Assembly: GCF_001050135.1 (NCBI RefSeq)
Contig: NZ_CP012040.1
Location: 4,357,001-4,421,000, forward strand
DNA from: Cyclobacterium amurskyense
Lineage (GTDB): Bacteria; Bacteroidota; Bacteroidia; Cytophagales; Cyclobacteriaceae
Reading direction: 5' to 3'
Length of the DNA stretch: 64,000 nucleotides
The notes under the pieces are model-generated. The model ran no database searches and had not been told where the DNA came from. It saw nothing but the letters and a program-made list of their open reading frames with translations. Shown one piece after another: positions 46,602-56,327 of the stretch (positions within the stretch are counted from its first letter, which is position 1; every line of letters begins with the position of its first letter). Both the position numbers and the translations under genes were made by a program.

Positions 46602-47243
46602 TTATTTAACATAAGAGATTCTTCTTGAAGCTTTCCTCATAAGTACATTGATTAAATCATCTGTTGAGCTTCCCATAGATCCAGAAACGGCCTTATTGTA
46701 ATTTATCAAAAGCTCCCCCTGTTGTGCATTGAAAATTGACATATTTACTATGGCCTTATTGGTAGAACCATAAAATCCCACTAACACTCCTAAAGCTAAT
46801 GAAGCACCTTCTGACATGGGTTTAGTGGTTTCAAAGGTTCCCATAATAACCGCATCAACACCAATGATTTGAGCCAACTCTTCGGGTGTATAATCTACCA
46901 GATTTTCTGTAAATATTCCATTTCTTCTTAATAAGGCATTGGTGGTGTTGGTGTCTTGAACCTTTACCTTTAATTTATTCTGTTTTTCACGCTTAAGGAA
47001 CCAAGAATACATGGCTGATTGAATACTTAAACCTTCGGATTCTTCCATTTTCGCCAACTGTTCGGTACTAATATCTTTCATTTGTTTAGGCCTTAAGTTT
47101 ACAGAAGCACTAAAGGGAACTATCGCAATGATTTCATGTCCTGCTGTTAGTTGATCAAAATCCGGATTTTCATAAAAATGGGTTTGCGCCGGTGCCACAA
47201 ATGATAAGCAAAGCATAAAAATAAACATAAAAATTCTTTTCAT
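46602..47243 (-). CDS. Secreted protein of unknown function, CsgG/TolB-like
   Basis: 213 residues with a signal peptide (1-19, VAPAQ end). The pattern EIIAIVPFSASVNLRPKQM, then a helix and IGVDAVIMGTFETTKPMSE, resembles the alpha/beta fold of CsgG/TolB-N-like envelope proteins, where a paralogous strand-helix unit ends in DAVIxGxx. Such proteins act at the outer membrane or periplasm. The match is by pattern only. It is monocistronic by spacing. Confidence 0.65.
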   Translation of the reverse strand: MKRIFMFIFMLCLSFVAPAQTHFYENPDFDQLTAGHEIIAIVPFSASVNLRPKQMKDISTEQLAKMEESEGLSIQSAMYSWFLKREKQNKLKVKVQDTNTTNALLRRNGIFTENLVDYTPEELAQIIGVDAVIMGTFETTKPMSEGASLALGVLVGFYGSTNKAIVNMSIFNAQQGELLINYNKAVSGSMGSSTDDLINVLMRKASRRISYVK

Positions 47244-47502
47244 TCCAGTACAATTAAATAGTTTAAGATAATTTTAAAAAAGATGTCATAACCAAAAATA
47301 AAGCTTACACATTCTAAATTTTGAGTGATGTTAAATAATTCTGGACAAATATGTAGTATTATTTTAGTTAAAACAATTTAATAGATAATGTTTGTAAATC
47401 AGGAAGGGAATTACCTATTCTATGGGATAGAAAGGAATAGTTACTAACGACGCCTGAATGGGGTAGAGGCCAATCCATTTGATTTTCAAATGACTCACTG
47501 AT

Positions 47503-48963
47503 TTATAATATATCAAAGGAATATAGCGTCCCATCCTTTAGCGTAAAGCGAAGTCGCACCATTTTCCCTTTTAAGTCACTTAATTTTTTATTGCCCCAGC
47601 TAATCTGATTGTTAAGCCCTGAACCGGTAAATGGAGTACAATCTTCTGAAGTCCAGCCCTCTAATGGTTCATCACGAATCGCCGAACGAACCTCAACTCG
47701 AATCTCTCCCGCTGCATCGGCATTGATAAATAAATCTCCGTTGACTTCAAAAGGACGGGTAAGAATTCTGCCCAGCGTATCTGCCTGTGAGCGAGCACCG
47801 AATAATCGATCTAGTTTGGTCGTAGCAACTCCAATGGCAGGGCTACCAGGGCTGTCATGATTTGACTTGTTGCCAGAATAGTAAAACATCATTTCATTAC
47901 CTTTGATGACGGGTTCTGAAATGCGTATTTGTCCTGCGTCCCACTCATTTTCCTTACCCAAATTTAAAGGACTCTTTTGGGCATTGGCTGGTAATCGATT
48001 CCAGTGATAGGCATCATTACTCCAGACCAATTCTGCAGTGACTTTTTCTGTTTTTCCGGGGGCATAAAGTTGAAGAAATCCAAAAAATAAATCACCTCTT
48101 CTAATAACAGTTATACCATAAAAATCGCTCACATCTCCTTCTTCAGGGACCATTACCGTGCGTTCATGCGTCCAATTCACTAAATCATCACTATCTACGA
48201 CTGCAATGCGCCTTCTATTAACATGTTTTATACCTTCACCAGCATAGGCTTTCGGACGTACATAGACAAACCAGCGCTTGCGAACTTCATCGAAGACAAA
48301 GTTATTTCTTGTGTCACTGTGGTACCAGACTGCAGGATTTTTAAATGAACTACTGAAAGTCTTTCCATCTGCAGAATAGGATACAAATACCCCTCCAGCT
48401 TCATTATGTATAGCAACAAATCTATTCTCCGCCGCATTTGATGCTGGGTTAAACTCAACATCAATATCCTGGGTTTTTTCCTTCCCCAATTTGACCAAAT
48501 TGGTTTTTTTATAGGAAGCGTCTTTTCGATCAAATAGGTTCAATATTGGTTTCTTCCATTTGATGCCATCCTTTGATTCTGCGTAAGCAATATTGTAAGA
48601 AAAAGGAAGTTTGCTATAATAAGAAGCAGAGTCCCATACACTGTACCACATTTTGTATAATTGATCCTGGGGATCAAATAAAACTTTCCCACCCAATAAA
48701 GGCCCTGTTCCCTCCCAGGGATGTTCCTTAACAACAATTGGATTTCCGGCGTATTTTTTAAGCGGAACAACAAAACGCTCAATCATCCAGCGATCCTCAA
48801 TTATTCTGTCATCTATGACAAAATATGGGCCTTTAACAGGTAGCTTGTCTAGCTGTTTGTCCGATTTGAGCTTTTCCCATGGTTCCAGATTATTTTTTTG
48901 ACCAAAGCCTTCTGTCAAAGCAAAAAGGCTTAATGCCAAACAACTTACTTTTAATAAATTCAT
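47503..48963 (-). CDS. Secreted glycosidase-like five-bladed propeller protein
   Basis: 486 residues; signal peptide 1-22 (FALTEGFGQ). The body reads like a GH32/GH43-superfamily five-bladed propeller: GKVLFDPQDQLYKMWYSVWD, NIAYAESKDGIKWKKPILNL, NFVFDEVRKRWFVYVRPK, VVDSDDLVNWTHERTVMVP, FYGITVIRRGDLFFGFLQLY, ISEPVIKGNEMMFYYSG, and a beta-sandwich tail. Catalytic acids cannot be fixed by eye. It is the only glycosidase-like gene in this sulfatase-rich window. I start at the ATG 48963 in front of the signal peptide; the longer frame from 49029 has no leader. Confidence 0.7.
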   Translation of the reverse strand: MNLLKVSCLALSLFALTEGFGQKNNLEPWEKLKSDKQLDKLPVKGPYFVIDDRIIEDRWMIERFVVPLKKYAGNPIVVKEHPWEGTGPLLGGKVLFDPQDQLYKMWYSVWDSASYYSKLPFSYNIAYAESKDGIKWKKPILNLFDRKDASYKKTNLVKLGKEKTQDIDVEFNPASNAAENRFVAIHNEAGGVFVSYSADGKTFSSSFKNPAVWYHSDTRNNFVFDEVRKRWFVYVRPKAYAGEGIKHVNRRRIAVVDSDDLVNWTHERTVMVPEEGDVSDFYGITVIRRGDLFFGFLQLYAPGKTEKVTAELVWSNDAYHWNRLPANAQKSPLNLGKENEWDAGQIRISEPVIKGNEMMFYYSGNKSNHDSPGSPAIGVATTKLDRLFGARSQADTLGRILTRPFEVNGDLFINADAAGEIRVEVRSAIRDEPLEGWTSEDCTPFTGSGLNNQISWGNKKLSDLKGKMVRLRFTLKDGTLYSFDIL

Positions 48964-49317
48964 ATTTATCCCTATTCTAGCTTCTAGATAAAATGTTAAT
49001 TCCCATATAAGAAACGATAATAAATTCATTTATTCAGTATAAATGTGTTATAAATGATTCTTTTTGTTTTAAGTTATGATTTGTTCGATTGTCCGTATTT
49101 TGTTTTTGATCAAAGTTGACTTTTTTATAGTGCGGAGTTCGTTAAATAGTTTGATACATTAATTAAAAATCAACTTTACCACATTTCTTTTGGATCTACT
49201 AAATTAAAACCTCCTTACAGTCGTGATCGTTAATTCAAGATCTGGAGCCCTTCAAGTCAAAAAGTCAATTTTTTGTCAAATTAATACTTTTTAGCAGTCA
49301 GATTGTCATTCAATTAT
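48964..49317. other. 354-bp intergenic region
   Basis: Upstream of the glycosidase-like gene, ending at repeat copy R3. AT-rich, no frame or hairpin of note; must hold the promoter of the minus-strand gene. Confidence 0.5.
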
Positions 49318-49516
49318 TTAAACCCGAAATATGCAATAGACATTCTATTAAGTGCTGAAATCGATTTAAAATAAGCCACTTCGTTGCTGTTTGAAGATTT
49401 CACCATAGCGGTGCTATGCTAAAATCTTCAAACAGTCTGATTGTCTTGCGATTGCAACACTTCCAGTAAACACGGGACAGGCTATTACGAATCCTATTAT
49501 ACATAATCCGGGTTAA
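49318..49516 (+). repeat. Structured intergenic repeat, copy R3 (199 bp)
   Basis: Same ends as the other copies. Central hairpin arms GTTTGAAGATTT (49389-49400) and AAATCTTCAAAC (49422-49433) pair perfectly around CATAGC-GGT-GCTATG. The CCAGT/ACGGG hairpin is weakened and the last hairpin is missing. Compared with R4 the arm differs by A-T in place of G-C, a compensated change. Confidence 0.92.
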
Positions 49517-49709
49517 AACAACAGTAGATTTATGGCACAGGTTTTGTTCCTTACGGTTTTTGCGAAATGAAAATAAAGGTTGGAATTGCTAACATTTTTA
49601 ATCTTAAAACGTAATTAAATTCACTATTATTAGATCATACATTGTAAATGATAGGCAATGGTTATTTGGGTTATATAGGTGGTGTAGTTTAAAATTTGAT
49701 TCGATTGTT

Positions 49710-49895
49710 ATGGAAACTTCTTATTTAGATTATTACAAAAGGATAATTAAAAAGGTGAGCTTTGATTTAGGTTTGTTAAAAGATGAGCTCAATAAAGCCA
49801 ATCAAATCCTTACTGTGGAAGAAAAGGCCCGCTTGAAGAAGTGGATGCTTAGAAATGGACTTTATACCGAAAAACTAAGAGGAAATGCTTTTTAG
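49710..49895 (+). CDS. Small charged protein, unknown
   Basis: 61 residues from an ATG, no cysteine, no signal peptide; mostly helical by composition with alternating Lys/Glu (KRIIKKVSFDLGLLKDELNKA, VEEKARLKKWMLRNGLY). It lies after repeat R3 and is followed by a good terminator at 50052, which supports a real transcription unit. No family recognised. Confidence 0.5.
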   Translation: METSYLDYYKRIIKKVSFDLGLLKDELNKANQILTVEEKARLKKWMLRNGLYTEKLRGNAF

Positions 49896-50051
49896 TAGAT
49901 TAGGTAAGGCTTTGTTCTATTAATCTGAATTCTGTGAGCACTTTATAACTCCACTATAATGATAAAAAGTAGGACCAATTGGATAAATTTGATGCGATTC
50001 CATCAGGAAATACAATGGCTAAAGAAATTTTGGGTTAAATCCATCCAAATG

Positions 50052-50099
50052 GAGGGAAAGCAGTTTGTCATTACAGGCCTACTTTCCCTCTATTTTTTT
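50052..50099 (+). terminator. Intrinsic terminator after small gene
   Basis: 9-bp stem GAGGGAAAG / CTTTCCCTC with a 21-base loop, followed by TATTTTTTT. It lies 157 bases after the 61-residue gene. Confidence 0.75.
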
Positions 50100-50195
50100 G
50101 TCCAGATGCATAAATTTTAGTCAGGCCATTTCATTTTTTTCGAGTAATGACTTTTATCTCCTTAGAATGAGGAAAAATGGTTGATTGGAAAGGAA

Positions 50196-50639
50196 TTATT
50201 CCTCAATTTTACTTGAGACCATTGCGGCCAATTTCCATTTGCCTTTTACCTTGTGTAGATTTCGTACTTCATAGCTTTTGTAATCCTGTCCATCGAGTTT
50301 CATGTTTTGAACATAGATTACAAAAGCCTGATTTCCATTAACCGAAAAATCGAAATCAGAAGTTTCTAATGTAGCTTTTATTGGATTGGAATTGTTTTCC
50401 ATATCCTCTTTCATAGACTTGCTAATCTCTTCCCAGTTGTCGGATCTAAAACCTGCATTTGTTACTAAAAAGGATACCTCGTTTTTAGAATCCCATTGTG
50501 CCGCCCAGGCATCATAATCTCGATTCATATAGGCAGTAGTTTCAGCAGTCAGAACATTTTTTATAGAAGCCTCTTCTTGTTTTTGAGCATAAAGCATGGT
50601 AACAAGAAACATAAGGAAAATTGTGAGTGTGGTTTTCAT
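50196..50639 (-). CDS. Secreted NTF2-like (SnoaL/DUF4440-type) protein
   Basis: 147 residues; signal peptide 1-19 (VTMLYAQ). The cone-shaped NTF2-like fold is suggested by the opening helix (EEASIKNVLTAETTAYMNRDYDAWAAQWD), then SDNWEEISKSMKEDM, and closing strands GNQAFVIYVQNMKL and EVRNLHKVKGKWKLAAMVSS. Such secreted domains bind small ligands or are accessory; no catalytic residues are clear. Confidence 0.8.
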   Translation of the reverse strand: MKTTLTIFLMFLVTMLYAQKQEEASIKNVLTAETTAYMNRDYDAWAAQWDSKNEVSFLVTNAGFRSDNWEEISKSMKEDMENNSNPIKATLETSDFDFSVNGNQAFVIYVQNMKLDGQDYKSYEVRNLHKVKGKWKLAAMVSSKIEE

Positions 50640-51296
50640 GGTTTTTTGTTTTAGAATTGAATTATTTCACTTATAAAATGTCCATCTGTACACATATTAC
50701 CTAAAGGCTTCTAAAGACAGTTTTGATCTCAGGTTTGTAAGTTGCAATTCACTTGGTTTTTGATGCAAATAATTCCACCCTTTTTAAGGGTTATGAGGGG
50801 GTTGGGGTTAATCTTTTTTTGAAAGTATAACCAGATTAAAGGCCAATATTTAACTTTAGGAGATTGTTTCAATTATAATATCAAATAAAATTAAATACTA
50901 AATATTTAGTAAAATTTATATTTTTATATTATAAAATAATAATTTAACGATTATTATTTTATAATAATAGTAATATGTAAAATAATAAGAATAAATATTA
51001 TCGTAATTTATTTTTATTATTTGGGAATAGGAAAAAGTAGGTAAGGAAATAAGCAATGAAGAAAACTAATTTCCGCATTACAGATTAAAAGCAGAAGGTG
51101 TAAGTATTAAAATCAGAAGAAGCACATAGTAATCAAAACAAGGTTATTAAAATTATATAAAAAATATGTGTATTTATGTTTCTCATTGAATCCAGGTATT
51201 TTGGGATAATGAGATGCAGTAATAGTATAAAACCTACCCACCGGTTTAATTCAGAATGAACAATTAATTAGTTCATCAAAAGCTGAAAAATGCAGA
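50640..51296. other. AT-rich intergenic region with palindromes
   Basis: 657 bp upstream of the NTF2-like gene. Two perfect palindromes: ACTAAATATTTAGT (50897-50910) and a 16-bp-arm repeat ATTATAAAATAATAAT-ttaacg-ATTATTATTTTATAAT (50928-50965). The surrounding 130 bases are almost only A and T. No coding frame. Confidence 0.6.
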
Positions 51297-51322
51297 AAAA
51301 ATACCCTGATCACGGTATTTTT
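51297..51322. terminator. Hairpin terminator after fdhD
   Basis: AAAAATACC-ctgatcac-GGTATTTTT, perfect 9-bp stem with A run before and T run after, so it can end transcription from either side. It lies about 90 bases past the fdhD stop. Confidence 0.7.
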
Positions 51323-51408
51323 AATCTTACCAACCTTCGTACCTTTGAATCAGGTGATAAATAAACTTTTCAAAATGGAATTTTTCCATTGTAAATGGTG
51401 GGTAATCG

Positions 51409-52278
51409 TTAAACTATTTTTTTACCCACTATTTTAATTCTTTCCTCCGCACTGTAGATATTAAAACTTTCATTTTTTAAAAATCCGACCAAAGTCATTT
51501 GTTTTTCCTTGGCAAGTGCCACAGCAAGATGTGTAGGAGGACCAAAAGCAAGTAAAATGGAAATGCCTGCATTAATGGCCTTTTGTGCCATCTCGTAGCT
51601 TACACGTCCACTTAACAAGACTATCTTTTCTTTACTCAGTTCAATATTGGCTTGCATACTTGCCCCGATAAGTTTGTCCAAAGCATTGTGTCGTCCAATA
51701 TCTTCCCTTAACAATAAGAGTTTACCATTCTGATCATACAATGCAGCGGCATGCAGTCCCCCGGTATATTTGAAAGCTGTTTGAGAGGATTGTAGGTTTT
51801 CAGGAATGGATAAGATCGTTTCCGGATCTATTTGCCATTGTTTATTAAGTGGTAAAGCTCCATTTTCACATTTCACGGCTTCAATTGCCGTTTTTCCACA
51901 CACCCCACAACTGGAGTTGGTATAAAAGTTTCTGCCTAGTTTCTTGAGGTCTATAGGATGTCCTTTTACGAATTGAACAATCAGTACATTTCCTTTTTCT
52001 TCTGGTTTTACTTTTTGGCAATACCTTATCAACAGAATATCGCTGTGGTTTCTGATGATTCCTTCTGCAAATAAAAAGCCAGTAACTAGGTCAAAATCAT
52101 TTCCTGGGCTGCGCATGGTTACCAACAAATCTTTCTTATGCCATTCTCCATTTTGCTCAAACTCAAGTCGAATTTGTAAGGGCTCTTCTACTGCTAGCAG
52201 GTCCTGTAGTTCAGTGAAGTCTGGTTTATTGTACCTGTGAATACTGCTGAAACTTACTAGGCTATCTGTTGCTTTCAT
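51409..52278 (-). CDS. fdhD: Sulfurtransferase FdhD for molybdoenzyme maturation
   Basis: 289 residues. Motifs: PLQIRLEFEQNGEWHKKDLLVTMRSPGNDFDLVTGFLFAEGII (opening of the family), NSSCGVCGKTAIE with the two catalytic cysteines, SQTAFKYTGGLHAAAL, LLREDIGRHNALDKLIGA and SGRVSYEMAQKAINAGI. FdhD moves sulfur onto the bis-MGD cofactor of formate dehydrogenase-type enzymes. It overlaps the molybdoenzyme gene by 17 bases, so both are translated together. Confidence 0.96.
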   Translation of the reverse strand: MKATDSLVSFSSIHRYNKPDFTELQDLLAVEEPLQIRLEFEQNGEWHKKDLLVTMRSPGNDFDLVTGFLFAEGIIRNHSDILLIRYCQKVKPEEKGNVLIVQFVKGHPIDLKKLGRNFYTNSSCGVCGKTAIEAVKCENGALPLNKQWQIDPETILSIPENLQSSQTAFKYTGGLHAAALYDQNGKLLLLREDIGRHNALDKLIGASMQANIELSKEKIVLLSGRVSYEMAQKAINAGISILLAFGPPTHLAVALAKEKQMTLVGFLKNESFNIYSAEERIKIVGKKIV

Positions 52279-54553
52279 TATCCAATTTTTCCAAAAATAC
52301 TTCTATATATTTTGAGGCGGGGCAATGGCTTTCTTCTGAATTATTATCCAATGCTACCAGTACATTTCCTTCTGGGAAATAAACGGATAGGCATCCTTGG
52401 GAAATGTTATAAGGGACTACCTGAAAACCTTCAAGTACCCGTTTTTCACCCTCAAAAACACTTGTCAACCGCACCAGATCACCGGCTTTACACCCATATT
52501 GAAGCATGTCATCTTCATTCATCATGACCACTTCCCGGCTATTGCTTATCCCTCTATAACGGTCATCATAGCCATAAATGGTGGTGTTAAATTGGTCGTG
52601 ACTTCTTACGGTCATGAGTATAAAGGGAGTTTCAGGATTTCTGGCTTTATTAAGTGGATTTATTGTCAGCCGGGCTTTCTTGTCCGCTGTATTAAAATCT
52701 CTTTCTCTGGCACCATTGGGAAGGTAAAAGCCTCCTGCTTTTTTTACTCTTTCGTTGTAGGCATCAAACCCTGGAATGACCTCCTCAATTTTATCCCTTA
52801 TTAGTTCGTAATTTTCTTTCATTCCTTCCCAGTCAGTGGTATTGTTTTTACCTAATACCGCTCGGGCCATGTCACAAACAATGGCTACCTCGCTTTTGAG
52901 CTCTGGTGAAGCTGGTGGCAGGTCCCCATGTGACATTCTAACTCGTCCTGCAGTGTCCTCAGTACTGACAAACTGAGAGCCATGGCTGCTAATGTCTTCT
53001 TCTGTTCTGCCTAGGCAGGGTAAGATTAGGGCTGTTTTTCCATGAATAAGGTGGCTTCTATTTAGTTTGGTAGAAACATGCAGGGTAAGCGAACATTGTT
53101 TTAAGCCATCAAAGACTTTCTCCGTATCAGGAGCTGCCAATGCGAAATTACCACCCATCCCCATAAAAACTTTGCCTTTACCATTAGCCATGGCCTGAAT
53201 AGCGCCCACAGCATGAACACCTTCTTTTTTAGGAGGTTGAAAGTCAAAGGCTTTTCCCAACCGCTGCATAAAGCGTTCTGGCATTTTTTCCCATATTCCC
53301 ATGGTTCGGTCACCCTGAACATTGGAGTGCCCTCTTACCGGTAGAGTGCCAGCCCCTGGTTTTCCTATAGCTCCCTTCAACAAAAGGATATTTACGATTT
53401 CTCTTATGGTGTTTTCTGCATTTCTATGTTGGGTAATGCCCATCGCCCAGGCGATGATAATGTTTTTCTTTTCTATAAGAAGATTGGCAGCTTCCTTAAT
53501 TTGATTTTCAGGAACGCCACTTTCCAAGATTAACTGGTCCAATTTGCATTTTTCAATATGCGCGCAAAGCGCTTGATAGCCAGTGGTTTTTTCTGAGATA
53601 AATGCATGATCAAATACTTTTCCAGGATTTTGTTTTTCTGCTTCTAAAAGCATTTTAAGCAAGGCTTTCAACAAAGGTAGGTCCCCGTTGACTTTTACCT
53701 GTAAGTGAAGGTCATGTATAGATGTAGGTTTTCCAATCCACTCCCAAGGTTTTTGCGGATGGCGAAATTGCAATAAGCCTGTTTCCGGCAAAGGATTCAC
53801 TGAAATTATCTTTCCTCCCTTGTTTTTCAATTCCTCCATTGCCGTAAGCATTCTGGGTGCATTGGTCCCAGGGTTTTGCCCCATCACTATCAATAAATCT
53901 GCTTTTGGAATATCATTTAGCACTACGGAAGCTTTACCAATTCCTACGGTATCGGTTAGGGCTTTACCTGATGCTTCATGGCACATATTAGAACAATCTG
54001 GGAGGTTGTTAGTGCCGAATTGCCTTACAAAACACTGGTAGAGAAAAGCGGCTTCATTGCTAGTTCGGCCTGAAGTATAGAAAATGGCTTGGTCAGGTGT
54101 GTCAAGGGCATTGAGTTCTGCGGCAATCAGTTCAAAGGCAGCTTTCCAAGTAATAGGTGTGTAATGCGTATCCTTCTCTTTTAATACCATAGGTCGAGTG
54201 AGCCTACCTTGCTTTTCCAGCCAATGATCTGATTTCTCCAATAAATTCTCAATGCTGTTTTGCTCGAAAAAGGAATTGTCAATGCTTTTTGAACTTCCTT
54301 CCCAAGCTACAGCTTTGGCACCATTTTCACAATATTCTGCGATTTTGGAGACTTTATCTGCATCAGGATCTGGCCAGGCACAGCTCGGACAATCAAAGCC
54401 ATTTGGTTGGTTAAGTTTAAAAAGGGTTTTCACTCCTTTTCCTATATGGGTCTCCTCCCAGATTCTATAGGCTACGGTCTGTATGGATTTTAGCCCGGCG
54501 GCTGTTTCTGCTGGGGGACTGATTTTAACTTTTCTTTTTGGAAGTATAGGCAT
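52262..54553 (-). CDS. FdhF/YdeP-family molybdopterin oxidoreductase
   Basis: 763 residues, no Tat leader, cytoplasmic. Start with GFDCPSCAWPDPDADK (the family's N-terminal cysteine pair), then MGD-binding parts: AAFLYQCFVRQFGTNNLPDCSNMCHEASG, DLLIVMGQNPGTNAPRML, KPGAGTLPVRGHSNVQGDRTMG, and a C-terminal molydop-binding domain (FILMTVRSHDQFNTTIYGYDDRYRG). The CxxCxxxC Fe-S motif of true formate dehydrogenases is absent. YdeP-type enzymes are tied to acid resistance or formate chemistry, but substrate is not established. Paired with fdhD. Confidence 0.93.
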   Translation of the reverse strand: MPILPKRKVKISPPAETAAGLKSIQTVAYRIWEETHIGKGVKTLFKLNQPNGFDCPSCAWPDPDADKVSKIAEYCENGAKAVAWEGSSKSIDNSFFEQNSIENLLEKSDHWLEKQGRLTRPMVLKEKDTHYTPITWKAAFELIAAELNALDTPDQAIFYTSGRTSNEAAFLYQCFVRQFGTNNLPDCSNMCHEASGKALTDTVGIGKASVVLNDIPKADLLIVMGQNPGTNAPRMLTAMEELKNKGGKIISVNPLPETGLLQFRHPQKPWEWIGKPTSIHDLHLQVKVNGDLPLLKALLKMLLEAEKQNPGKVFDHAFISEKTTGYQALCAHIEKCKLDQLILESGVPENQIKEAANLLIEKKNIIIAWAMGITQHRNAENTIREIVNILLLKGAIGKPGAGTLPVRGHSNVQGDRTMGIWEKMPERFMQRLGKAFDFQPPKKEGVHAVGAIQAMANGKGKVFMGMGGNFALAAPDTEKVFDGLKQCSLTLHVSTKLNRSHLIHGKTALILPCLGRTEEDISSHGSQFVSTEDTAGRVRMSHGDLPPASPELKSEVAIVCDMARAVLGKNNTTDWEGMKENYELIRDKIEEVIPGFDAYNERVKKAGGFYLPNGARERDFNTADKKARLTINPLNKARNPETPFILMTVRSHDQFNTTIYGYDDRYRGISNSREVVMMNEDDMLQYGCKAGDLVRLTSVFEGEKRVLEGFQVVPYNISQGCLSVYFPEGNVLVALDNNSEESHCPASKYIEVFLEKLDNESNR

Positions 54554-54816
54554 TTTTGAAAATCTCAGAGGAGTTTGAAATTTATTTATTACAAGGTAAA
54601 AAGAATTATAATTTTAAGCTAAAAGGAAGTGGATTGTTCAAAAAGCGGCTATTTTTCTTTCATGACTTTATTATATGCTTGGTCTATTATTTGACCTACA
54701 CTTCCATTTATTATTAAAGGATTTTACCGCCCAATAAAAGTATGTTTTTATTTACATGATTAACCTTTATATTTAAATTGCTTTAACCTGAATTTTGTCA
54801 AATATAAATACACCCA

Positions 54817-56313
54817 ATGTCTCCAAAAAATATTTTACTCTACTGCCTTATTTTTACCGGTTTATTTCAGTCCTGTGGAACGGATGTACAGGAGAAGAAA
54901 CCCTACAATATATTATTTATTGCCATTGATGACCTAAGGCCCGAACTGGGTATTTATGGAAATGAAATCATCAAGACGCCCAATTTGGATGCCATAGGTA
55001 ATTCAGGGACAATTTTTGAAAATCACTACGTTCAGGTGCCTACTTGTGGTGCTTCCCGTTGCAGTATACTTACAGGAATGCTTCCAAGTAGTCGAGCACA
55101 TCTAAAAAATTCTGCCATTGAAAAAATGATGGCCGATGTGCCCGAAGGAGAACGACCGGAAAGTTTTGTTCATCACCTGAAAAGGAATGGTTATTATACA
55201 GTTGGCATTGGCAAAATCAGTCATTCAATAGAAGGTCTTGTTTATGGTTATGAAGAAAGCCCCGAAGGAGCAAAAGCGGAAATGCCTTACAGTTGGGATG
55301 AGATGCTTTTTGATGCAGGAAAGTGGGGGAATGGCTGGAATGCTTTTTTCGGCTATGCAGATGGCTCAAACAGGCAAGGTAAAAAGAAACAGGTAAAACC
55401 ATACGAGGCAGGAGATGTATCTGATGAAGGTTATCCAGATGGACTTTCTACTCAATTGGCCATAAAAAAACTTAGAGAATTGGCGGATAAAGAAGAGCCG
55501 TTTTTTATGGGCTTGGGTTTATTTAAACCACACTTGCCATTTACTTCTCCCAAAAAGTATTGGGACTTGTACGATAGGGATGAAATTCCCTTATCAGGGT
55601 CTCCGGATATTCCCGAAAATATCGATTTGAGCAGTTTACAAAGAAACGGAGAGTTCAATCAGTATGCTCTGGGAGAAGAAAAAGCCAGTCTAGAGCAGCC
55701 CTTATCAGATGAGTATGCCAGAAAGCTTAGGCATGCATATTATGCAGCAGTAAGTTACAGTGATGCCTTGGTAGGTAAAGTTATGCAGGAGCTAGATGAG
55801 TTGGGCTTGTCCGATAATACCATTGTTGTCGTGTGGGGCGATCATGGATGGCATCTTGGAGACCAAAGGGTATGGGGTAAACATACCATTTTTGAAACTG
55901 CGTTAAGAAGTCCCTTAATAATAAAGGTCCCGGGTCAGGAAGCCCGCAGAATTTCTTCGGAAATGCCTGTCAGCAGTATTGACCTTTACCCGACCTTAAT
56001 GGAACTAACAGACATTCCTACCAATTTCCCATTGGATGGGCAAAGTCTGATGCCATTGATTAAAGAGGGGAAAGATGAGAGCAGAGAAGCATTGGCCTTT
56101 AGTTACTTTAATAATGGTATTTCAATGCGAACAGACAAGTATCGCTTGATGAAATATTTCAGAGAGGAAACGCCAAAAATTGAATTGTACGACCATGTCA
56201 ATGATCCTTTGGAGACAAAAAATATAGCTGCTGAGCAGCCTGAATTGGTTGAGCAGCTCTTGGTTCAATTAGAAAAAGGAGACACTGGACTGTATTCGAA
56301 AAAGAACAATTAA
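54817..56313 (+). CDS. Iduronate-2-sulfatase-like lipoprotein sulfatase
   Basis: 498 residues; lipoprotein signal ending GLFQSC (Cys20). Motifs: FIAIDDLRPELGIYGN, QVPTCGASRCSIL with formylglycine Cys77 (C-x-A-x-R type), GKISHS, GLGLFKPHLPFTSPKKYWDLY, WGDHGWHLGDQRVWGKHT and ETALRSPLIIKVPG. The DDLRPELG and GDHGWHLGD blocks are those of the iduronate-2-sulfatase subfamily. First gene of an operon with a second sulfatase 14 bases on. Confidence 0.93.
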   Translation: MSPKNILLYCLIFTGLFQSCGTDVQEKKPYNILFIAIDDLRPELGIYGNEIIKTPNLDAIGNSGTIFENHYVQVPTCGASRCSILTGMLPSSRAHLKNSAIEKMMADVPEGERPESFVHHLKRNGYYTVGIGKISHSIEGLVYGYEESPEGAKAEMPYSWDEMLFDAGKWGNGWNAFFGYADGSNRQGKKKQVKPYEAGDVSDEGYPDGLSTQLAIKKLRELADKEEPFFMGLGLFKPHLPFTSPKKYWDLYDRDEIPLSGSPDIPENIDLSSLQRNGEFNQYALGEEKASLEQPLSDEYARKLRHAYYAAVSYSDALVGKVMQELDELGLSDNTIVVVWGDHGWHLGDQRVWGKHTIFETALRSPLIIKVPGQEARRISSEMPVSSIDLYPTLMELTDIPTNFPLDGQSLMPLIKEGKDESREALAFSYFNNGISMRTDKYRLMKYFREETPKIELYDHVNDPLETKNIAAEQPELVEQLLVQLEKGDTGLYSKKNN

Positions 56314-56327
56314 TCATAAAAGCCAAA

